Shown here in pieces: positions 26,507-35,175 of a DNA stretch of 36,760 nucleotides (within the stretch, counting starts at the first letter, position 1; the number at the start of each line of letters is the position of its first letter). The notes under the pieces are model-generated. The model ran no database searches. It saw only the letters and a program-made list of their open reading frames with translations, and was not told the origin of the DNA. The DNA lies in NCBI GenBank assembly GCA_025924495.1, contig JAICIG010000011.1, positions 1 through 36,760 of the forward strand, given 5' to 3'. Source of the DNA: Pirellulales bacterium. Its GTDB lineage: Bacteria > Planctomycetota > Planctomycetia > Pirellulales > JAICIG01. A program made the translations under genes and the position numbers.

Positions 26507-27973
26507 ATGTTGGAAAAAGGCTCTTCATTGCCACAACATCCGCGTCTCTCTCGTCGCACCGCGATCCAAGCAGGTGCAATTGGCTTGCTGGGCCTGGGCG
26601 GCAACCATCTGGCGGCCTTGCGCGCCGCGGCAGCGCCGGATGGCTCTATCCCGGGGAGTCGGCCGAACGCCAAGGCGTGCATCTACATCTTTTTGTCCGG
26701 TGGCCTGGCGCAGCACGACAGCTTCGACCTGAAGCCCGATGCTCCTGACAACATCCGCGGCGAATTCAAGCCAATTTCCACGCGGACGCCAGGACTACAG
26801 ATCTGCGAACACCTGCCGCGGTTGGCCGAGCGCAGTCAGCTGTGGGCGCTTTGTCGCTCATTGACTCATTCGAGCAACGAACACTCGGCAGGGCATTGCA
26901 TCATGCTGACCGGTCGCAGCGAGTTGCCGCCGGCTTTCAATGCCAGCAAGCCGCAGGTTACCGATTGGCCTTCGATTGCCGCCATCGCCGGCGATGCGAC
27001 GCGGCCGCGGAGTAATAACTTGCCGCCGGCCGTTGCGCTGCCCGAGCGACTCGTTCATTTCTCGGGTCGTGTCATTCCTGGCCAGTTCGCCGGGCAGATG
27101 GGGCCGCGCCGCGATCCCTGGTTCATCGACGCTTCGCCCTACCATCCGACGGCCTATGGCGCGTTTCCCGAATTTAGCTTTGACCATCAGACGCGCGGCA
27201 CGCCTGACAATCGCGCCTTCCAGGCGCCTAACTTGAGCCTGCCGCAGGGCTTGGGAATGGAGCGATTCGGCAATCGGCTCGGCCTACTGGGCGAGATCGA
27301 TCGTCAACGGCAGTACCTCGATCGATCGGCTCAGACCGAAAGCTTCGATCGTTTGCGGCAAGCCGCCGTTTCGCTGTTGGCCGACGAGAAAGTGCGTTGG
27401 GCGTTCGACGTCACCAAGGCGGATGATAAAACGCAGGACCGCTACGGCCGCAACAGCTTCGGCTGGTCGCTGTTGATGGCACGACGATTGGTCGAGGCCG
27501 GAGTCAATCTGGTGCAGGTGAATCTCGGCAACGACGAAACTTGGGACACCCACGGCGAAGCCTTCCCGCACCTGAAAGACAAGCTCTTTCCGCCGACCGA
27601 CAAGGCTCTCTCGGCGTTGCTCGACGATCTTTCCGCAAGCGGAATGTTAGACAGCACGCTGATCGTCATGGCGGGAGAGTTCGGCCGCACTCCGAAGATC
27701 TCGCACCTCGCGCAGTTTTACAAAAAGCCCGGGCGCGACCACTGGGGCGCCGTGCAAACGGTCTTCTTCGCCGGCGGCGGAGTGAAAGGCGGCACGGTGA
27801 TCGGTTCTTCCGACAAACTCGGCGGCTTTCCGGCCACGCAACCGCAAAAGCCCGAGAACATGGCCGCGACCATCTATCGCGCGCTCGGCATTCCCGACAC
27901 CGCCGTCTGGCATGACGATCTTGATCGGCCGCATCCGATTTATTTCGGCGAGCCGATTGCCGGGCTCACGTGA
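26507..27973 (+). CDS. DUF1501 protein with Tat signal
   Basis: The ATG at 26507 has AGGA eight bases upstream. A twin-arginine motif (L-S-R-R-T-A-I-Q) at residues 14-21 precedes the hydrophobic core, so the protein is folded before export, probably with a metal. The mature part, about 440 residues, is DUF1501: alkaline-phosphatase-like fold with the early I-x-I-F-L-S-G-G-(L/P)-x-(Q/H)-x-D segment, N-E-H-S-(A)-G-H, and the late (M)-(A/G)-E-F-G-R-T-P motif, all conserved in this family. DUF1501 genes are abundant in planctomycetes, often beside DUF1553/DUF1549 proteins that are absent here. The enzymatic reaction is unknown; a metal-dependent hydrolase is likely. Stops 75 bp from the convergent isomerase-like gene. 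Confidence 0.85.
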   Translation: MLEKGSSLPQHPRLSRRTAIQAGAIGLLGLGGNHLAALRAAAAPDGSIPGSRPNAKACIYIFLSGGLAQHDSFDLKPDAPDNIRGEFKPISTRTPGLQICEHLPRLAERSQLWALCRSLTHSSNEHSAGHCIMLTGRSELPPAFNASKPQVTDWPSIAAIAGDATRPRSNNLPPAVALPERLVHFSGRVIPGQFAGQMGPRRDPWFIDASPYHPTAYGAFPEFSFDHQTRGTPDNRAFQAPNLSLPQGLGMERFGNRLGLLGEIDRQRQYLDRSAQTESFDRLRQAAVSLLADEKVRWAFDVTKADDKTQDRYGRNSFGWSLLMARRLVEAGVNLVQVNLGNDETWDTHGEAFPHLKDKLFPPTDKALSALLDDLSASGMLDSTLIVMAGEFGRTPKISHLAQFYKKPGRDHWGAVQTVFFAGGGVKGGTVIGSSDKLGGFPATQPQKPENMAATIYRALGIPDTAVWHDDLDRPHPIYFGEPIAGLT

Positions 27974-28048
27974 TCGAGGCGGCGCTCCGTGATTGCAGGG
28001 AAGTAAACCACAGAGACTCGCACCTCGCGGCGGAAAGAAACTGAAGCC

Positions 28049-29020
28049 TTACTGCTGCGCGAGACTATTGCGCACCGCGGCGCGGGTTTTTTCCAGTCCG
28101 GTGCGAGCGACCAGCAGCGGGTCCTGTTTCCAATAAGTGCGGTTGAACAATTCGAGCGACAGCATGCCGCGGAAGCCGGCGTCGCGCAGGTCGCCAAAGA
28201 TTTGCTTCAGAGGCGCAATTCCATCGCCGGGATAAACGCGATCGGCGTCGGCGATCTTGTCGCGCGGCGGTTCAGCGGGATAGTCGTTGACATGGAACAC
28301 GTGCATGCCGCGACCGCCCAGCAATTTCAGCCCATCAAAACTCGAGCCGCCCTTGTAGATGTGGTAGATATCCAGGAGCAGGCAGGCTTGCGGGTGGCCG
28401 CTTTCGACCGCTACGAGCACCGCCTCGCCCAGGCGACTTAGGTTTTTTGAAAAACCCCAGACTTCCAACTGCGGCGCGACGCCGATTTCGGCGCCGATCT
28501 CCAGCAGCTTACGGTAACGTTCCGCGGCCTTGAATAAGTCGAGACCCGGCTTGTCCGTCGCGCCGGCTGGCGGCGCGGCGATCCGCTTGCCGCCCAACTG
28601 CGCTACCAGATCCATCGTGCGCTTGGCTTCTTCGAGACCTTTGGCGCGCTCGTGATCGTCGTCAACGATCCAGCGGGCGAAGCCAATCGCGCTTTCAACG
28701 CTCAGGCCCGAGTCGGCGATCCGCTTGGCGAGATCTTTCAGCGAGCCGCCCTCTTTGACGTATTCATCGATCTCATTGATCCATGGTTCGATGCCGTGGT
28801 AACCGGCCTGAGCGGCGATTTCGACCACCTTGACGATGCCGAGCTTCTGCTCGCGGATGGTGCTGGTATTGAAACAGTAGCCAAACGGTTCGTCCGCTGG
28901 CCGCGCGCCGGCCGCATCGACCTGCGTTGCAGCGCCGAGCGACGTTGCGCCCAGCGCCGCGGCTGCCGTCATTCCCGCCTTGCTCATTGCTTCACGTCTC
29001 GAAAGTTGTGCAGTCATCAT
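28049..29020 (-). CDS. Exported sugar phosphate isomerase/epimerase-like TIM barrel
   Basis: The N-terminus has a Tat-type signal ([10 protein letters not shown]) with Arg8-Arg9, ending near Val-Asp-Ala-Ala. The rest is a xylose-isomerase-like (AP-endonuclease-2 family) TIM barrel: G-I-E-P-W at the end of strand 2, G-K-R-I-A-A-P, L-E-V-W in the middle, [13 protein letters not shown] and a final L-S-L-E-L-F. The Glu, Asp, His and Glu in these segments are the usual metal ligands. Relatives include hydroxypyruvate isomerase and inositol-catabolism enzymes; exported copies are common in planctomycetes and uncharacterised. The first ATG lacks a clear ribosome site; ATG at 29017 is equally possible. 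It converges on the DUF1501 gene. Confidence 0.85.
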   Translation of the reverse strand: MMTAQLSRREAMSKAGMTAAAALGATSLGAATQVDAAGARPADEPFGYCFNTSTIREQKLGIVKVVEIAAQAGYHGIEPWINEIDEYVKEGGSLKDLAKRIADSGLSVESAIGFARWIVDDDHERAKGLEEAKRTMDLVAQLGGKRIAAPPAGATDKPGLDLFKAAERYRKLLEIGAEIGVAPQLEVWGFSKNLSRLGEAVLVAVESGHPQACLLLDIYHIYKGGSSFDGLKLLGGRGMHVFHVNDYPAEPPRDKIADADRVYPGDGIAPLKQIFGDLRDAGFRGMLSLELFNRTYWKQDPLLVARTGLEKTRAAVRNSLAQQ

Positions 29021-29102
29021 GGATGTCGATCAGGATGGTTCAGCCGATGGTAAGTCCAAGAAGCCGGGGCGGGCCGCCGAAGCGTTGGTTCCCGGCTTCG
29101 CT

Positions 29103-29414
29103 CTATCTTGCTTCAGGCCGATCGCCCCCGCCAGCGTTTTTTTCGCTTTCCTGTTCCGCCCGCTCGACTTCCTGATCGCTCACCGGAAAGGCCTGATGTT
29201 CGGCGAGAAATTCGCGGGCGCGCACGGCGTCTTCCGCTCGGACGAGCACGTCGATATCCATCGCGCCGGTCAATCCCGCCTGTCGGCCGCCGCCGACCAC
29301 GGCCAGGATGTTGTTGCCCTCCAGTTCCATGCGAACGACTTCCGCTTCGCTGGGGTTCTTTGTCGTATAAATCGCTACCAGGCTGCCGCAACTCATCAGC
29401 ATTTTCTCGCGCAT
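29103..29414 (-). CDS. DUF2007 domain protein
   Basis: Residues about 11-75 match DUF2007 (putative signal-transducing protein): L-V-A-I-Y-T-T-x-N-x-x-E-A-E-(V)-V-x-x-x-L-E, then G-I/N-x-x-x-V, and a final strand with V-x-x-E-D-A-x-x-A-(R)-E-F-L. The fold is a small ferredoxin-like alpha/beta domain found alone or fused to membrane segments; the function is unknown. Start is uncertain: ATGs at 29414, 29402 and 29396 are all in frame and none has a good ribosome site. The C-terminal 25 residues are charged. The gene at 35176-35811 carries another copy of this domain. Confidence 0.75.
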   Translation of the reverse strand: MREKMLMSCGSLVAIYTTKNPSEAEVVRMELEGNNILAVVGGGRQAGLTGAMDIDVLVRAEDAVRAREFLAEHQAFPVSDQEVERAEQESEKNAGGGDRPEAR

Positions 29415-29565
29415 GAGGCTGGGGAAACTAAAACAGGCAATTCGCTCATTCGAGCCTTGATTCTACACATTTTGCCCCGCGCCTGCCCGCGCGAGAGCCA
29501 GTGAAAATCCTTCTAAGCCGGCGCGGTCTCGCCGCGCTTCGCCCCTCTTCGGCTTCGTCGGGGCT

Positions 29566-29574
29566 TGCTACAAT
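29566..29574 (+). promoter_or_regulatory. Extended -10 promoter immediately before the pseudo-sulfatase ATG
   Basis: TGCTACAAT is an extended -10 element (TG-n-TACAAT). Its end is only nine bases before the ATG at 29584, so the transcript would start within a few bases of the start codon and be leaderless or nearly so. No ribosome site is present, which agrees with this. Confidence 0.4.
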
Positions 29575-29583
29575 ACGCGCCAC

Positions 29584-30831
29584 ATGAACTCCATTATTAT
29601 AGCGATCGATCGTCTGCATGCGGGTTATCTCGGTTGTTATGGCAATTCCTGGATCTCCACCCCCGAATTCAATCGGTTGGCGGCTGAAAGCTTCGTATTC
29701 GATCAAGCGCTGATCGACACGCCGCGCCTGAGCGAGTTATACAACTCGTATTGGCTCGGATCACATCCCTGGCAACGGCGCTCGCAGCACGGCACTCAAT
29801 CGCCCGCGCTCGCGTCGCTCCTTGAGCGCGCCGGCGTGACAACCACCCTGATCTCCGACGACGTTCAGATGAGCGGCCATCCGCTGGCGGCTTCATTCGC
29901 CGAAGTGATTCGACTGGAGTCGCCTGCGGATGCTGGTTCGGCCAAGGCGGCCGGCGCCAGCGATCCGGCCGATACGCATCTGGCGGGTTATTTCGCGGTG
30001 GCGAACGAATGGCTGGCTGCCGCGCGCGAGCCGTTTTGCCTTTGGCTGCACGCTCGCGGACTTGGAGCGGCTTGGGATGCGCCGCTCGAATTTCGCCGAC
30101 AATATGCCGACGAGGAGGAGGCGCTGCCGCCCGATTTTGTCGAAATCCCCTGCCGCAAGTTGCCGGCAGACTACGACCCGGACGAACTGCTAGGAATTTG
30201 CCAGGCGTATGCCGGACAAGCGACGTTGTTGGATTCTGTTCTGGGCGGGTTTCTAGAATCGCTGCGCAGCAGTCGTTGGCACGAGAACACCTTGTTGACG
30301 GTCATTTCGACGCGCGGCTTTCCGCTCGGCGAGCACCTCCGTCTCGGCGCCTGCGACGACGCGCTGTATGGCGAGTTGGTTCAGGCCCCTTGGTTGCTCC
30401 GGCTTCCCGGGGGCGTCGGCGCCATGGATCGCTCTCAGGCGCTGGTCCAGCCGGCCGATCTGTTTGCCACGTTGCTTGAATCGCACGGCATTCCTCAGCC
30501 ATCCGCGGCAAGCGCGGGAGCAAGCGTGTTGCCGCTGGTGCGCGGCGAACGCGGGCGATTGCGCGACCATGCTGGCGTTGCTGGCGTCGAGGGAGAGCGG
30601 GCGCTGCGCACGCCCGCCTGGTACTTGCGGCTGCCGGGCGGCGAATCTGCACGTGCCGAACTGTATGCCAAACCCGATGATCGCTGGGAGGTCAACGACG
30701 TCGCAGATCGGTGCTCTCAGCAAGCCGAGGCCTTACAAGCAGCGTTGGCGGCTTTTGAGAAAGCCGCCGCCGCCGACATGATCGATCAGCTGCCGCCGCT
30801 GGAAGAAAGCCTGGTCGACGATTTCGCATAA
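29584..30831 (+). CDS. Sulfatase-fold protein lacking catalytic residues
   Basis: The overall pattern is that of type I sulfatases (alkaline phosphatase fold): residues 3-20 end in A-I-D-R-L-H-A-G-Y-L-G-C-Y-G, keeping Asp9, one expected metal ligand. The nucleophile region that should read (C/S)-x-P-S-R is L-S-E-L-Y at 49-53, so the residue converted to formylglycine is lost. The D-H-G metal motif before G-E-x-x-x-x-L-G-E-H is T-R-G (243-245), so two more metal ligands are gone, although the neighbouring F-P-L-G-E-H is kept. It should not be an active sulfatase; it may be a binding protein, or have a different chemistry. There is no signal peptide, unlike most planctomycete sulfatases. No ribosome site; a -10 element abuts the start. 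Confidence 0.7.
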   Translation: MNSIIIAIDRLHAGYLGCYGNSWISTPEFNRLAAESFVFDQALIDTPRLSELYNSYWLGSHPWQRRSQHGTQSPALASLLERAGVTTTLISDDVQMSGHPLAASFAEVIRLESPADAGSAKAAGASDPADTHLAGYFAVANEWLAAAREPFCLWLHARGLGAAWDAPLEFRRQYADEEEALPPDFVEIPCRKLPADYDPDELLGICQAYAGQATLLDSVLGGFLESLRSSRWHENTLLTVISTRGFPLGEHLRLGACDDALYGELVQAPWLLRLPGGVGAMDRSQALVQPADLFATLLESHGIPQPSAASAGASVLPLVRGERGRLRDHAGVAGVEGERALRTPAWYLRLPGGESARAELYAKPDDRWEVNDVADRCSQQAEALQAALAAFEKAAAADMIDQLPPLEESLVDDFA

Positions 30832-31142
30832 CTCGGAGCAAAGCGGTGGCAGGTCCAACCGCTCGCCATTCCTGGTTTCACGCTCCGCGTTTTCCTTCCG
30901 CCCTCTCCAGCTTCGCACGGTCCGCCTGCATTTGGCCGGTTCAGGCAACTTGGAGACAATGGCTAGTTCTTTGCTTTGTATTTGTCAATTGGGCTGGGTT
31001 TGCCAGCCGATTGATCAATCGGAGCAAGTCATGATTCGAGGCAAGATGGCATAGGTAGGCTTCGCCATGGGGACTATAATCCCGCTCCCATTTTGAGCAG
31101 TTTTCTCTCTGCCTCTAAACCACTTAAGACAACGAGCCGCCG
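30832..31142. other. Intergenic region before the 1320-residue protein gene
   Basis: About 310 bases. The first 100 bases after the pseudo-sulfatase stop are pyrimidine-rich with a weak 7-base periodicity that I do not consider proven. A perfect TATAAT (31075-31080), listed separately, lies near the end. No coding potential is apparent. Confidence 0.4.
31075..31080 (+). promoter_or_regulatory. -10 element (TATAAT) of the large secreted protein gene
   Basis: An exact sigma-70 -10 hexamer. No good -35 is seen at 16-18 bases upstream. The transcript would start near 31087 and have a leader of about 55 nt without an obvious ribosome site. Confidence 0.4.
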
Positions 31143-34100
31143 ATGATCGGACAGGGAGGTCCGAGACCATCGAAATTGCCGTTTCGCTGCTGGATGCGCG
31201 TCGCGGCATCTTGGGCGCTTAGCCTTGCGCTGTGCCCTGCCGCGGTTGTCTGCGCCGAGGGCGAATCGGCCGAATCGGAGCCGCCTGCATTGCGACTGAG
31301 AATCGAATGGGGGGGCGGCGACGTCCACGCCTGGCAGGGCTCGATCTCGGTCGGCCAGGGACGCTTGTCGGCGCCGCAACTGCTCGGCATTGAAGCTGAC
31401 GAAGCGGGCTCGATGTGGATCGAAGATGGAAAATTGGTCGTCTATGAGCGCGGCCGACGCCAGTATGACGGCGTCGATCTCGACGTGCACGCGCCGCTCG
31501 ATGCGAGCCTGATCGTGCAACTTGTTCCGCAAGACGATCCCGCTGCCGGCGGCGCCATTGAAGTGCCGTTGGCGAAATTGGTGCGCGAGATGCACAACGC
31601 CGAATTGGACAAGCAACAGAATCGCGTGCTAGTGCGCCGCGCCCCTGGCGATAAGTTGCGAATCTCCCTGCCATTCACAGATAAGCTTGTCTTTTCTTGC
31701 GGCGAACAACTCGACCTGCGCGTTCAGCCCTGGCTCGTCGAAGCGCCGACCGACAGCAAGTTGCGGCTACTGGCCCGCTTGCTCGATCCGCAAGACGGCC
31801 AGGTTCTCTGGTCGCAGGAGGAGGAGCGAGTCGTCGATGAGCAAGGCGCCAGCGGACCGGTTGCGTTCTCCGCGACGTTGCCCGAGCAAGAAGGCGTTTA
31901 CGACCTGACGCTGGAAGCCAGCCGCCGCGGGCTTCCGAACCGACTAGGTTGGAAGCATGTGGTCGAAGAACGGAAGATTCAATTGGTAGTGTTGTCGCCC
32001 AATCCGCACCTGGCCGATGCGGGTTCGGCGCCGCCGACTGAAGTCGTCGTCGAAATCGATCCGGCCAATCCCGCCTGGTGGAAGCGACTGGCCACAATCC
32101 CGATGATTCCAGGTTTGCCGAAGGGCTCGATCGGCAACGGCGGAGCCGATGCCTGGCAGCATCCGCGCAAACTCGGTTCGCTCGTGCAGCTCGGCCCGGG
32201 AGGACGCGAACCCGATATCGCTTGGGAGGCCTATCCGTTGCCCATTCAGCGGCCCGGCCAGGTACATATCGTGGAGATTGAATATCCGGTCGATGTGCCG
32301 CAAACGCTCGGCATCAGCCTGGTCGAACCGAATTCGGCCGGCGCCGTGTTGCCGATCGGACTCGATTCCGGCGTCTATTTGCCCAGCGAGGCCGCCGACA
32401 GCAATCCGCGGCTGGCCAAACATCGCCTGGTCTGCTGGCCGCGGACCAAGACGCCGCTGCTATTGTTGACTAATCGCCGCGACGGTTCGCACGCCGTATT
32501 CGGCAAAATCCGCGTACTGGGGCCGAAGGCGAACCCCGTGACCGCCGCAGTCAAAAGGGCTCGCGACGAAGATGAAACCAGAAGCTACCTGCCGCGGCGA
32601 TTTGTTTCGCGGGATGCGGGCGCCGGCCGCTTGCTAGCCGGCTATTACGATCGGCCCTTATTTCCAGAAAACTTTTCCGCGAGCGATTCCTTCGACAGTT
32701 GGAGCGGACGCAGCCTCGATGACTGGCACACCTTTTACGAGGGCGGCACGCGGCTGGCCGACTATCTCAATTACGCTGGCCACAACGGGCTGATGTTATC
32801 GGTGCTGGCCGACGGCAGCACCATTTACCCGAGTCGGCTGATTGATTCCACGCCGCGGTACGATACCGGCGTGTTTTTCGCCAGCGGCCAGGATCCGGTG
32901 CGCAAGGACTCGCTGGAACTGCTGTTCCGCATTTTTGACCGCGAGGGATTGGTCTTGATTCCGGCCGTCGACTTTTCCACGCCGCTCAAAGCGCTCGAAG
33001 AGCTGCGCCGCCGCGGCGGGCCCGAGAGTGAGGGCCTGGAGTTGATCGATGCTGACAACCAGCGGTGGCTCGAAAAACATCCTCCGCGCCAGGGCCTGGC
33101 GCCGTACTACAATCCACTCCACGAACGCGTACAGGAAGAAATGCTGGCTGTGATCCGCGAGCTGGCGGACCGCTATCAGCATCACCCTTCGTTTGGCGGA
33201 ATTGCTCTGCAGCTTTCGGCGGACGGCTATGCTCAATTGCCCGGCGCCGACTGCGGCTACGATAACCAGACTCTAGCCCGCTTTCAGCGCGATTCGGGCG
33301 TCAAGCTGCCCGAAGGCGACGAACAGTTCACTCGCCGCGTCGAACTCCTGAATGGGTCCGAGCGTCCGGCCTGGCTCCATTGGCGGGCCAATGCCTTGAG
33401 CCTGTTTTATCGCAGGATGCAGGCAGAATTGGCGGCCCGCAAACCCGAGTCAAAGCTCTATCTGGCCGGCGCGCACCTGTTCGAGCGTCCCGAATTGACG
33501 CGCGAACTGGAGCCGATTTTGTCGCGCGGCACGACGAAGAACCAGGATGTGCTGCTGAGCGTCGGCATTGACCCTGAACTGTATCGCGACTTGGAGCAGA
33601 TCGTGCTGCTGCGGCCGCAACGGATTGCGCCTTTGACTTCGCTGCCGGCTCAAGCGGTTAATTTGGAGCTTAACCTCGACGGCAAACTCGACCGCCAATT
33701 TGCCGCGTCGCCCCAAGCGGGAAGTCTGTTCTATCACGAGCCCCAAGAAGTCCGGCTGGAGTCGTTTGACGCCAAAAGCCCGTTCAAAAAGACTTACGCC
33801 TGGCTGGCTGCGCAGCCGGCGCCCGGCGGACTTCACAACCGCAGCCGCTTCGTGCATGCCTTGGCGACACTCGACGCCAAAGCGATGTTCGACGGCGGTT
33901 GGATGCTGCCGCTAGGCCAGGAAAATGAACTGAATGACATTGTCGCGGTCTATCGACACTTGCCCGATGCGCCATTCGTCGCGGTGAGCGGCGACGATGC
34001 CACACAGCCGGTGTCGATCCGCACGCTGGTGCTGGATGATCGAACTTACATTTATTTCGTCAACGACTCGCCCTGGAAGACGACCGTCAGCCTGTCGGTT

Positions 34101-35105
34101 GACATGCCCGACTGCGGAGTGCGCAGCCTGAATCCTCACCGCCGCTTACCCGCGCTGACTGGCTCGGGGCGGAAGCGCACCTGGACGATGTCGCTCGACC
34201 CCTACGATCTGGTCGGCGCGGCGTTTACCTCTCCCAACGTCAAGTTCTCCAGCCCGCAAGTATCATTGCCGGCGCGTGCTCCCGAGCAATTAAAGGATTT
34301 AATCGACGACTTGTTTGAACGCGCGGCGGTCCTCAAAGATCCGCCCTCGCTTGAAGTTTTACAGAATCCCGGCTTTGAACAAGCGTCCGGCAGCGGCATT
34401 GCCGGCTGGGACACGAATGAGCGTCGTTCCACGCTCGAGCAGCTCGAACATCTGGCACGCCGGGATGCGGCGCAAGGGAAGGTTAGGCTCGATAAAACCG
34501 CCCCACACTCGGGCAAAACGGCCGTCAGGCTCTCCAGCGACGAGGGACCAGCAATCCTGACTAGCGCGCCATTTGCCGCGCCCAAGACCGGTTGGTTGTC
34601 GGTCTCGGTATGGCTGCGAACCGCCGACGCAGCGAAGCAGCCCGATCTTTGGCTGCTGCTCGAAGGTCGACTCGGCGGCCAGAGCTACATTCGCCAGGCG
34701 CCCGTCGGCAAGGGACCGGACGGTTCGAAGCTCAAGGCAGAGTGGAACGAATACCTCTTTCTGTTTCCCGACCTGCCTGCCGAAGGGATGTCATCTTTGC
34801 GCCTGCGGTTTCAATTGAAGCAACCCGGCGAAGTCTGGATCGACGATATCCGCTTGTTCGATCTCAAAAAGTTGGAAGACGGTCCGGCGCTCGCCCTTGT
34901 AATGTCGCTACAGTTGGCGGACCTCAAATTGAAACAAGGCCAATATGGCGACTGTCTGCAATTGCTCGAAGGCTACTGGCCGCGCTACCTGACCTCGAAT
35001 GTGCCGCTCTCTCACGGCACGATCGCCCGGCCGCCGCGCGGCAATCGCGAGGCGAATGCCAAGCCGACCATGTTGAATCGCTTCAAAGACGCCATTAAGC
35101 GATAG
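31143..35105 (+). CDS. Very large secreted protein with glycoside-hydrolase-like TIM-barrel core
   Basis: 1320 residues. A signal peptide ends near Val-Cys-Ala-Glu (residue 38) if translation starts at 31143; an ATG at 31194 would give a shorter one. Residues about 50-470 are beta-rich. Residues about 500-800 look like a GHL10/GH42-like TIM barrel: a D-Y-L-N-Y-A-G-H-N-G-L-M-L-S-V segment, L-I-P-A-V-D-F, N-P-L-H-E-R-V-Q-E-E-M, and Y-x-x-H-P-S-F-G-G-I-A-L-Q-L. Catalytic acids could not be assigned. Residues about 1085-1265 form a carbohydrate-binding-like jelly roll (N-P-G-F-E, G-x-x-x-V-R-L-S, V-W-I-D-D-I-R-L-F-D). The C-terminus is helical, TPR-like. The whole suggests polysaccharide binding or hydrolysis outside the cell. 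It stops with TAG. Confidence 0.65.
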   Translation: MIGQGGPRPSKLPFRCWMRVAASWALSLALCPAAVVCAEGESAESEPPALRLRIEWGGGDVHAWQGSISVGQGRLSAPQLLGIEADEAGSMWIEDGKLVVYERGRRQYDGVDLDVHAPLDASLIVQLVPQDDPAAGGAIEVPLAKLVREMHNAELDKQQNRVLVRRAPGDKLRISLPFTDKLVFSCGEQLDLRVQPWLVEAPTDSKLRLLARLLDPQDGQVLWSQEEERVVDEQGASGPVAFSATLPEQEGVYDLTLEASRRGLPNRLGWKHVVEERKIQLVVLSPNPHLADAGSAPPTEVVVEIDPANPAWWKRLATIPMIPGLPKGSIGNGGADAWQHPRKLGSLVQLGPGGREPDIAWEAYPLPIQRPGQVHIVEIEYPVDVPQTLGISLVEPNSAGAVLPIGLDSGVYLPSEAADSNPRLAKHRLVCWPRTKTPLLLLTNRRDGSHAVFGKIRVLGPKANPVTAAVKRARDEDETRSYLPRRFVSRDAGAGRLLAGYYDRPLFPENFSASDSFDSWSGRSLDDWHTFYEGGTRLADYLNYAGHNGLMLSVLADGSTIYPSRLIDSTPRYDTGVFFASGQDPVRKDSLELLFRIFDREGLVLIPAVDFSTPLKALEELRRRGGPESEGLELIDADNQRWLEKHPPRQGLAPYYNPLHERVQEEMLAVIRELADRYQHHPSFGGIALQLSADGYAQLPGADCGYDNQTLARFQRDSGVKLPEGDEQFTRRVELLNGSERPAWLHWRANALSLFYRRMQAELAARKPESKLYLAGAHLFERPELTRELEPILSRGTTKNQDVLLSVGIDPELYRDLEQIVLLRPQRIAPLTSLPAQAVNLELNLDGKLDRQFAASPQAGSLFYHEPQEVRLESFDAKSPFKKTYAWLAAQPAPGGLHNRSRFVHALATLDAKAMFDGGWMLPLGQENELNDIVAVYRHLPDAPFVAVSGDDATQPVSIRTLVLDDRTYIYFVNDSPWKTTVSLSVDMPDCGVRSLNPHRRLPALTGSGRKRTWTMSLDPYDLVGAAFTSPNVKFSSPQVSLPARAPEQLKDLIDDLFERAAVLKDPPSLEVLQNPGFEQASGSGIAGWDTNERRSTLEQLEHLARRDAAQGKVRLDKTAPHSGKTAVRLSSDEGPAILTSAPFAAPKTGWLSVSVWLRTADAAKQPDLWLLLEGRLGGQSYIRQAPVGKGPDGSKLKAEWNEYLFLFPDLPAEGMSSLRLRFQLKQPGEVWIDDIRLFDLKKLEDGPALALVMSLQLADLKLKQGQYGDCLQLLEGYWPRYLTSNVPLSHGTIARPPRGNREANAKPTMLNRFKDAIKR

Positions 35106-35130
35106 TCGCCGGAAGGCCAACCGGCCAAGG

Positions 35131-35148
35131 ACTAGCGCGCCGGCTAGT
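35131..35148 (+). terminator. Hairpin after the 1320-residue protein gene
   Basis: ACTAGC (35131-35136) pairs with GCTAGT (35143-35148) around a GC-rich six-base loop, 26 bp after the stop. There is no T-run. Because the next gene is convergent it could serve both directions. Confidence 0.3.
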
Positions 35149-35175
35149 TGTCAACAATGCTTGGCGCCACACGGT

